Origin: Heterobilharzia americana
Taxonomy: Eukaryota; Platyhelminthes; Trematoda; Strigeidida; Schistosomatidae
Assembly (NCBI GenBank): GCA_944470555.2
Contig: OX104130.1
Span: forward strand, 50,687,491 to 50,751,490
Reading direction: 5' to 3'
Length of the DNA: 64,000 nt
Position 1 is the stretch's first letter. Each line of letters starts with the position of its first letter. Of the stretch, positions 55,731 to 64,000 are shown piece by piece. The translations under genes were made by a program, and so were the position numbers. The notes under the pieces are model-generated. The model worked only from the letters and a program-made list of their open reading frames with translations. It searched no databases and had not been told where the DNA came from.

Positions 55731-57538
55731 AGGTAGATAATGTCCGAAAAGAAACAGTCGGTTTGTGAAGTTCACTTTCGTTTGGTATGAGTTGTATGGA
55801 GGAATTTGTACTTCATCAGAACCCTGAGACTATCCTGAATCAATTACTGGTTCTATCCTGATAGCATTACTATATACAGACACATTTTCTTTTACTATTA
55901 ATTAATTAGTTAATGATTGAGCATACACGTGTTTCACTTTATCATATTTTTCTGTTTCTGTTGGCATCAATAGGCATTGCTCTCTTTTGGCAAATTTCTT
56001 ATTGGCTTGACTGACTGTTATTGCTATTGAAGTAGGAAACGATAACTATTATGCGTATTTTCACTGGTCTATTGATGGTAGTGTGAAACCTCTACCCAAG
56101 AATGAGGATGGTAACCTATTTCTATGTTAGAGTAATTTCATCCTATTCTAATTATTAACAAACTCTGGAATGATTGCACAAAGTTGGATTATGCAATTAA
56201 AATAGCTTATCTTTTGATCATAGAGTTTACTGCTCAAATTTTGTTTATCATAAAGCTTGAGATGATTATCAGAAGATTTCCGTCTAGTCAGCTATGTAGT
56301 GCAGTTTAATATATTATTGATGTAATTGCAGTTGTTCCTTTACTATCTGTTTGTACAATGAAACTCACCGGTTTCGTAGTGACTGTGATTCACGTGGAAC
56401 TTGCTTTAATCTGCCTGAAAATATTTTCTGTATTTTTTTTCATCAATGTAAAGCCTGTACAAAGGAGGAGCTATTCACAGACTTCACATATCGATGGTTT
56501 TCCCGTCAAAGTTGAATGTTAAACTGTGTTTTATCGAATCATAATAGTTAGTAAATCAAACGACGCACACTGATTCGAACGTCTTGATGAGCTACAAGCG
56601 GTAGGACGCATTGTTTTGACTGATGACTTATGAATAGACTGTCTTTGCATTCAACCGATTGCCTTCATTTTAAGTCGCTTAATGGAGTCAATACCATACA
56701 AAGCAGAAAGCTAGAAATTTCCAATTTAGGGCTTTCAGTATGTTGCATTTTCATCATAGTAGCCAGTATCTTATTAGGGAATTTCATTTCTTATACTCAT
56801 TGCGTAATTGATTTTGGTTTTTACAATCACATGCCATTATGATAAGTGGAACTCGAAGTGGTCATGCTCTGACTAACTTATGCAACTCAAAATATTACGT
56901 CATTTCCCCTTTATAAATGATAAGGTTTGAGTGTTTTTGGGGAGAAATAAATTGGTTTGAGTGTAGTAATATCTTCATGACCTCCTTATTCTCTCCTTTG
57001 GTAAAATTTTACAGACCCAATTTCTCGTCTCTCGAGTTCCTTTGATTACTTGTTTATTTACTTTCCTGATTGTGTATTTGTGTGTATGTGTTTATCGCAG
57101 GCATTAATTCATTTTGTTCCTTGTCTGTCTTCTCCCGTTCTCTTTGATCTTATTAACTCTCTTCGAATCTTTCTTGAAAATGCCTTCTTGCTCTTTTGTG
57201 TGTCTGTGTTTATCTGTTTGTAAAAGCTCCTGATGGTTAGTCCTGGTATGATTAAATTTAATGTCAGTCTCGCCTTTCATTAAAATTCTGGCTTTATATT
57301 ATAATATACACTATATTTCATCCTTCATTTCTCGAGGTTGTGTGTGTACATTTGTGAATAAAGAGTAATATTAATATTATCAGATAATAAAAACACTAAG
57401 AATTACCAAGAGAAGGAAAGTATTTATTGCTACTTATAATTTCCCGTTGTTATACCGGATCGAATTGATCGATCCTTGTCGGAGTATGGGCTGCTGTGCG
57501 CATGCCTCAATATTGCTTGAAGATTCAGATATACACAG

Positions 57539-57563
57539 CGGACGAGTCCTAAACAGGACGAAA
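57539..57563 (+). ncRNA. Hammerhead-like motif, variant core, not of the Sm-alpha type
   Basis: Reads cggacga (57539-57545; the canonical core is CUGANGA, here U4 is G), then a perfect 5-bp stem gtcct-aaac-aggac (57546-57559), then gaaa (57560-57563). Upstream gctgctgt (57490-57497) can pair partly with acaggggcagcag (57563-57575) as a stem III, but the base after ctgt is g, which is not allowed at the cleavage site. It is therefore probably a relic. Hammerheads occur in terminal repeats of Penelope-like elements, and one such relic lies at 39600-41560; the link is only a guess. Confidence 0.4.
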
Positions 57564-57899
57564 CAGGGGCAGCAGAATACAAATCTAACAAGTCGTGGCT
57601 TGTTTGTTTCCCTTTTTGATTCCTGACCAGTAAACTGTTTGATTTGATTCGTATCAAACTTTTTCCCCAGGACTGTCAATCGTGAATGATACTATTTAAG
57701 ATAACCTTAACCGACTCATCGATTTTTGTAATATTAGGATTCCAAACAACGTAGCTAAATCATGCCAAAGTCTAGACTTTTCCATATTTAGTAATTATCT
57801 ACATGTGGGTATATAGCTTCTCATGAGGTTATTTCTCTAGGTTGTTGTTTCCAGGAGGAAGTTTGATTTACTGAAAAGTTATTTCTCATGTGAAGTGAC

Positions 57900-59830
57900 A
57901 TCATTTAATAAATTATGCATCGTGACAGACAGACAAAAACAACGTAGAACCTCCTACAGAAGTTCATCGATTCTAGCTGCATATTTCACAGCAACATGTA
58001 GAGTACGAATGGATGGGAAAAGATTTTTACTAATGTCGGCAAAAGTATATGGGAGTAAAAGGAATTTGAGAATCAAAGTTAGTGAAAATGTTGAAACTTC
58101 AGATGTCAGAGCGAATATATCTGCACCATTGTAACTGCTTTTCAGCCATGTCACTATGGATCTCTAACAATTGATTCCCACCATCTTGAGGACTCCAACC
58201 AGCCAGTCTAAATTTACCTACACGTTTCAGAACAACAATCAGGGACTTCATGGACTGGTACTACGTCTTGGTCTGGTCATTCTGATTCTTCTTGTAATTG
58301 TTTTACTTCGGTTAACATCACATAGAGATAGGTTGTGGCTGTGTATTCACGATACATGTCCAAGCCACGTCAACCGGTAAAGGTTCACAACCTCGTTGAC
58401 TGATTTACTTCCCATGCCAAGTACCCGTCGCCTAACATTAAGATTGCTCACACGGTGGTCCACCATATAAGAGTAATGTTGTGAAGGCACTTATGGTCAA
58501 CAACCTGTAATCTTGGCACTTACTTTCAACACCCTCCAGGGAGTAAGTTGATTCCTATGAAGTAAAATTTACCTAATGTTTTGCTCATGAATACATCTAT
58601 AACGATGTTAAACGGGAACGGTTACGGAAGCTATTCCTGGTGTTCACTGCTGGTTATTAACAATTCAGATAGTCCTGTGTATAAGCTCTTACACACTCGC
58701 ACGAGTTCAAGTATATGGCTTTAGTTAGCGTTACATACTTGCTGAGTACTGGCGTCACAGTCAGACAGTAGTCAAATGCTTACTTCAGATCAAGAAATAT
58801 GGCAAATGTCTGTCGCCAGTAAGTATAATTGGATCCCTGAACCTGATTAAGAGTGAAGATCTAACCGATGCTCTCTCATCCAGGTCTGAATCCTGCCTGG
58901 TTTTCCAGAGTTTGTTGTTTCCCATCTCCAGTTAGATATTGGATGATTATAGACCCAATGATCTTGGACACGATACTAGTCGGACTGATTCCCTTATGGT
59001 TGTCGGAGGAAGAGCTTTTTCCTTTCTTATTCACTAGGATGATCAGTGAATTCGACCGGTCTAACGGGCCAGCCTCTGATTTCCATGTGCTACCTAGAAC
59101 GTCTTTTATGCTAACCAGCACTTCACTACTTCCATCCGTTTGATTTTTTGATGGCTAACTGTTAGTTCCTGCTGCATTGCATCATTTCTAGTTAAAACAA
59201 CCTTCCCAACTTCGAGGAGAGTTTTAGGACTGTCACCCATGTCCCATTCAAACTCAGGGTGGATGCTAGGAAACTGAAGCGTTACTGTGGACCAGTTGAA
59301 CTTTGCTTTGAAATGTTCCACCCATTTTTTGTAGCCATCTGTGTTGACAGATTATCAGGATCCCAACCTTTTCGATAATCGTCTCATTGACCATTATCTT
59401 CCTCTCACCAGTATCCTTAAGATGCTGAAACAATTCACAAGGTTTGCCTAATGCTGATGCCTTCTCCATCTCTTCCATTTCTACTATTCACCACTACTCG
59501 CGATCCTTGTGAACACTATTAGTTTATTTGCGTTTAAGCCTTTTCACTCTTGACTGTGGTCAAAGCCAGTTGGAATGAGTCATCTCGCATCAATCACTTT
59601 AGATGAGTTCTCAGAAATTCATTGACGTCTACTAACTTTTATATGTAAGTTGCCAACTGTGATTACCGATGTTTCTACAGCAGATTTAATATCACGCCAG
59701 GCTTTATCAATATGCGAAATACTGTCATGTTCAGATGAATGTTTAGCTGTCTCCTCCATATATTCGTAATTGATATTCTCATCTTCTATTCGAGCACACT
59801 GAATCTTCACTGCTGCCTGTTTCCTGCGAC
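57900..59830 (-). mobile_element. RTE family 2 retrotransposon, longest copy, minus strand
   Basis: From right to left on the minus strand: a connector (59810-59619), EMEKASALGKPCELFQHLKD and GERKIMVNETIIEKVG (59478-59266), MEHFKAKFNWSTVTLQFPSI (59321-59106), then an RT segment with CDNHRGIS-type SSDNHKGISPTSIVSKIIGS and QTLENQAGFRPG (59121-58876). It goes on with FLDLK (the motif A start, near 58800) and a C-terminal block (VRRRVLGMGSKSVNEVVNLY near 58425). A 3' UTR ends at gtctgtctgtc near 57918. The middle of the RT, including the catalytic YADD, is absent. All pieces need frame shifts to be joined, so it is dead. Confidence 0.78.
58876..59478 (-). pseudogene. RTE family 2, N-terminal RT fragments
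   Basis: Three overlapping frames (59478-59266, 59321-59106, 59121-58876). They give the best protein record of this family in the window: a connector ending HFKAKFNW, a block SPKTLLEVGKVVLTRNDA, and an RT start with LIILVNKKGKSSSSDNHKGI followed by SIVSKIIGSIIIQYLTGDGK and NQAGFRPG. The catalytic aspartates lie further on and are not preserved in frame. The + strand copy at 3350-5307 has the same order. Confidence 0.72.
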
Positions 59831-61244
59831 CAGTTATGTGGAAGGATACACATGTTCGTACTTATGCGTGATTGGAGTCCAGACAGGTACTACAGAAAGA
59901 ACGGAAATCCTCCACCGATCCTCTGCAGCGATGGCTTATCTGTCTGCGTCATTCGGTGGTTTTATGATATAGAATGAACGTTGGAATCTATGTCTCCCTA
60001 TTTTATAGTCTTCAGAAATGAAGAAAGTCAAACTGTTCGGTTGTATCACCGAATACTAACTACTTTATTGATAAGTATTTTCAACCTCAGATAATTTGGG
60101 ATATTCTCTGAACTTCATTCTGTGTTCTTAGTGAGTATCTTCTGTCATTACGTAGCTCTATGTTTCACCATTTTACATCGCAACTTTTACAATTCTTTTT
60201 GATAATCGATTTACTAATGACTGGTAAGAATATCTTCATGATATGATTTTGAAGGATATTTCTCATTCTAGTAGAGGTTCACTAGTTGGAATGGATTGAG
60301 GTCGATCGAAAAGTGCGTATTCAACCACTGTTATCTCTGTAATATTTCTCGTATCCTATGGCAATAAGAAGTTGTTGTGTATAGTGAGTATCTTTAGGTG
60401 AATGACTCTCACCTGATAACTACTGAAATAGCAGTTATCTCCCTTTATTTCAACTGGGTTCGTAGGGTTGTTTTTACAAATAAGAAAACCTAATTGGTCA
60501 TTTTAGTAGTTTTGTGAATGGCCTTTAGAGTTACTCGTTTCGACTGGTACTGATTCAGTCAGTAAATTCATCTAGAAACAAACTTTAGTGACTTGAGAAC
60601 ACCTTATACATGTTTTATTAGCAGCCACCATACCATTCGGCTTATCACTGGGTCCGGAACTTGATGAAGTAGCGGTTAGTTTACTACATATGGGGATGGA
60701 GTCTAAAAGTTCTTATAACTGAATAGTTCGAAATATTGTCGAAAATGAGGAGTGATTTTTCTGTGGTGTCCTCTTGCACCTTATGTTTTGTTGAGTAGTA
60801 GAGGTGTGAATCCATTTAGTATGCACCTCATGTAACTGTTCTTTCTTGACTGATCAATTGTTTTATCATTCTTTGTCCTTACTTTTCATTTTATGTTTTT
60901 TAATCTTGTTATATTATTCTGTGATATCTCTTGGTGCCCATTTCGCACCAATTTTGTTTTAAGTAGCAGATAGATAGTCTCACAATAACCTTCAGTTCCA
61001 GTCTTGTACACAAACTTTTATGTGGTTGTTGATTATTTTTGAAGTTAATTCACTAGAAAGGATAACTTACTTTTTAACATACTATTTGATGATCCTACAC
61101 TGAATAAACTTTGTTTGGGAAAACACATTAACATTTTCTTCCAGTCTAGACTGTTTGTTTCACCTTACATTTCCCACATAAAACACCTTAACCACCTAGA
61201 AAATTTGGATATACTAACTGTATACTACTGATAAACTCTTCATG

Positions 61245-61284
<40 letters not shown>

Positions 61285-61949
61285 GAGACAGAAGCTGATG
61301 AATGTGTCCAGCTGGATGTGAATATCATTAGAGGACAAATGAACAATCAAAATCTGGTCAGATGGTGGAAAATGCTCATATCCGAGGTTAGGTCAGATAA
61401 AGAAGGTTGCATTTTCATTGACATGGGAAAAATAGATAGTCATACAGGAAATATTGGTTAGAATGATGAAATGCATTTTCTTCAAAATCAATAGTAGATT
61501 GTTAGGTTTTACTGATATTGCTAACCCTAACTACTTGAAAACATATACGTCATCATTGGAAACTGATTGCACCTTTTTATGTGCTTTGAATCAACTGGGA
61601 AGCTCATCTAGTTTCAGAAGTAACATTGAATGCTTCTAAATAGTAAGCAGGCTTACATACTTTTTTCCATACTTTACTCCGTCGCACTTTTCCTTGTTTT
61701 GTGACTCCATTGCCCAAAATATAGGAAAATTAAGTATTGTATCTACCTGCTTCGGTTTTAGCAGCTTGTAGGTATCGTTTTACTCACGCAGCTGTGAACA
61801 TTTAATAAATGACGTTTTTGATGGATGATGAATTGTATCATTGTCAAGGTAGCTGATTTCATCAACTTTTGTTGGTGAATCTGTCACACCTCTATACACA
61901 GTTTGTCGTTGGCTAGTGAGACGGGGACTCTAACTTCGATGGATTTATT
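59831..61949. other. Gene-free region between two RTE relics
   Basis: AT-rich, with a TA run at 61249-61281. Open frames at 61246-61461 and 61454-61639 start in or near that run and resemble nothing I know. No other feature is supported. Confidence 0.5.
61249..61281. repeat. TA microsatellite
   Basis: Alternating a and t over about 32 bases, directly upstream of aaggagacagaagc. Confidence 0.95.
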
Positions 61950-62810
61950 GAAGCTTGCGCAGCATCAGCTTGAACGGGCTAGTTTCTGAAGAAATCTCTG
62001 CTCGGATTCGGAAGGCCAGTTTGGCGTCTGCCAACTTGTGTCATCTGTGGTGCCAGGGCGATATTTGACTACCTATTAAAGGATGGGTATATTGCACCAG
62101 TTTATGAAGTCTCTGACTGTTTGTATGAGTCGTGTGGTGAGATGTAGACTACATGGTTGGGATCTTTGAGACAAAAAGAACCAGTGGTTGGGGATTGTTG
62201 GTGACATGGCTGACAATTGGTCACAGTGGCGCAGATGTATTCATTCTTCGACTTCTAAAGCTTGAGTGTTCACACTAACTTTTATCTTCAAACTGCTTAT
62301 TCTCTCACACAACTTTACCTTCTTTGGTATCACTTTTTCTGTTCAACGGTTATTTGCATACTACTGTTAAGTGGGGCAACTTGAGCCGATGTACCTGTGT
62401 GCGAGGTTCTACGTTGATTTTGCCAGCTGTCAGTCAGATTAAGACGTGGAACCAGTCCATGAAATCTATAACTATTGATCTAAGCCACTTGGGGCAGTAT
62501 AGACTATCTGGTTGGGGTTCCCGAAATGATAAGGATTAGTGGTTGAGAATTCTTGGTGACATGACTGAAAATCGGTCACAATGGCATAGTTAGGTATGTC
62601 CAGTCTTTGAGTATCTTTACTGACCTCCATTTTCAAATTCTCTATCATCCTATACACCTTTGTCTACTTTGATATCAGTCTTTTTCTATCCAGTTTCTCT
62701 TTACATACTACTGTGAAGTAGGTCAACTTGAATCGATACGCTTGTGTGAGAGATTCTACGTTGGTTTTGTCTATTCTGTCTTTCATCAACACACATAATC
62801 AGTAAATCCA
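61950..62810 (+). mobile_element. RTE family 2 3' ends, two in tandem
   Basis: First unit, about 61950-62430: KSLTVCMSRVVRCRLHGW near 62100-62160, then NQWLGIVGDMADNWSQWRRC, then a 3' UTR ending gaggttctacgttgattttg. Second unit, about 62430-62780: agacgtggaaccagtccatg opens KTWNQSMKSITIDLSHLGQY and RLSGWGSRNDKD, then LRILGDMTENRSQWH, then its own 3' UTR ending gattctacgttggttttgtc. The C-terminal protein segment and the UTR are thus present twice in a row on the + strand. Confidence 0.7.
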
Positions 62811-64000
62811 ACTAGATAATTCACAAAACTGCATATAATTTCTAATATGTAGCAAGTTTTATTACTGTCTTCGGTACTGCAACTTTGGAAATTATCTATA
62901 TTTTAAATTTCAAGATCCTGTGGAAACCACATTTCTGGTTTTATTTTAAAGTTTTTTGTTTGATCTTAAAAGTGATATCGTAATATCTCTATTCATCTTG
63001 CGAATCACTATGTGTTTCATTTCTAATCATTTGATGAATGTTAAGAAGTATCTACACAAAACATTCTTCTAGATATCTCTAAGTAGCCGATTATACAGCG
63101 TTTATGTGAATTTTTACTGTAATTTCATCTATGCATTTTGAATTTTAGCATTGAATTACACTAGTTGGTATTGGACACAGAATGAGTAATCCATGTGTTG
63201 TAAATATTTTATTCATATATATTGTGATAGTAATATATTTTATAAGTTAAAATTGTGATATGATACCAAAAATATAACAGAAGTTTGTTTGAAACCTACA
63301 AAAATATTTCAACCTCCTTGTAAACTACATGTTTCTTTCATTATCCTGTTGATGACTTTTTACAAACCTCTTAATGAAGTGGTAATTGATAGCAAACTAT
63401 ATTATGCATTCTTGGTAAACCTTGATATACTGATAGGTTGGAGTCCTAATGAACCTACGTAATATAAAGCAGTGAGATGTTATTATCTGCGAGACAATTG
63501 GTATTGTTTAAAATAAGGCACGTACATATGGATACCTGAATTTCCTCATGAATAATCTTTCAGGTAACCTAAGCAGCACTTCAATTTGATTCAAATTGAA
63601 TCTGAGTAGCTTTGGTATAACTGCATGTCAATTATTTGGACTATCAACAATAAAATTGACATCAATCAACGATGGTTTATGTAGGAGATAAGATTAAATG
63701 GGTATCCTTTGATTAGACATGATCAGATTGGTTATTCTCTTCTTATCGACGAATGTTGATTGCTAATTTTTTTTTATAATGTGTATGTACGATAGTCTCA
63801 GTTTGTTTACTATGCTAGCGAGTAAGATGAATTCATTTTACTGTGGTAGTTGACGCATTGAAAAAAACTGTGAAATATCCATTCTGAAATAGTCATTTAT
63901 TGACTGGCTATATCCGGCATGTTTCCATGTAAGCTTTATGTGTGGCGCGACTGACACTAGTGGTGATTATTTTATTGAAATAAATATAGAAATTATCTCA
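62811..64000. other. End of window, no recognised feature
   Basis: AT-rich sequence without coding, RNA or mobile-element signature that I can support. No cadherin-like exon in phase 0 was found. Confidence 0.55.

Larger units (their letters stand above)
52883..57430. other. Sequence after the last exon, probably a further intron
   Basis: No segment fits the phase-0 continuation V.V.D.ND.P, so the intron is at least 11.1 kb or the gene ends in a way I cannot see. It contains an inverted family 2 SINE (53550-53660), a TA run (55001-55055), a duplicated block (55066-55730) and a family 3 SINE. The rest is AT-rich with no supported feature. Confidence 0.5.

Noticed and set aside
1..64000. CRISPR arrays, operons, rRNA, prophage or other prokaryotic features
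   Set aside because: None seen. Consensus GT-AG introns and retroelements show a eukaryotic genome.

Overview
The window looks like nuclear DNA of a digenean flatworm, most probably a Schistosoma. The reasons are an AT-rich background, long introns packed with retroelements, non-LTR reverse-transcriptase relics of RTE and CR1/Jockey type, a Penelope-like relic, and SINE-like units with a pol III-type box and a hammerhead ribozyme, as in the schistosome Sm-alpha family. The genus is inferred from these families; no search was run. Nothing bacterial or viral is seen.

One host gene is supported: a very large cadherin on the + strand, spread over at least 51.6 kb. Eleven internal exons (1310-2144, 12481-12674, 15030-15222, 15382-15461, 18680-18857, 28266-28462, 31316-31577, 38307-38461, 43967-44276, 51031-51378, 52293-52882) join in frame with consensus splice sites into 3,342 nt, or 1,114 codons. 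They encode about eight extracellular cadherin (EC) repeats plus partial repeats at the ends. No signal peptide, membrane segment or cytoplasmic tail is present, so both ends of the gene lie outside. The intron phases run 1,0,1,0,1,0,1,0,1,1,0. A Fat/Dachsous-like giant cadherin is likely, but the paralogue cannot be named from this part.

The rest is intronic. Intron 1 (2145-12480) holds a decayed RTE element, ribozyme-SINE relics and a 0.94-kb inverted repeat whose two arms carry the same 113-residue reading frame. Introns 4 and 5 hold two nearly identical RTE copies on the minus strand, one internally deleted. Intron 5 also has an inverted ribozyme-SINE dimer with 14-bp target-site duplications. 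Introns 6 and 9 share a CR1-like element. Intron 8 has a Penelope-like relic with GIY-YIG traces, broken by a second inverted ribozyme-SINE with 12-bp duplications. The region after 52882 carries further RTE relics, a variant hammerhead-like motif, TA microsatellites and tRNA-derived SINEs.

The most interesting signals are the ribozyme-bearing SINE composites flanked by target duplications, the near-perfect 3.5-kb inverted structure in intron 1, the regular alternation of intron phases in the cadherin gene, and several EC linkers that have lost their calcium-binding residues.
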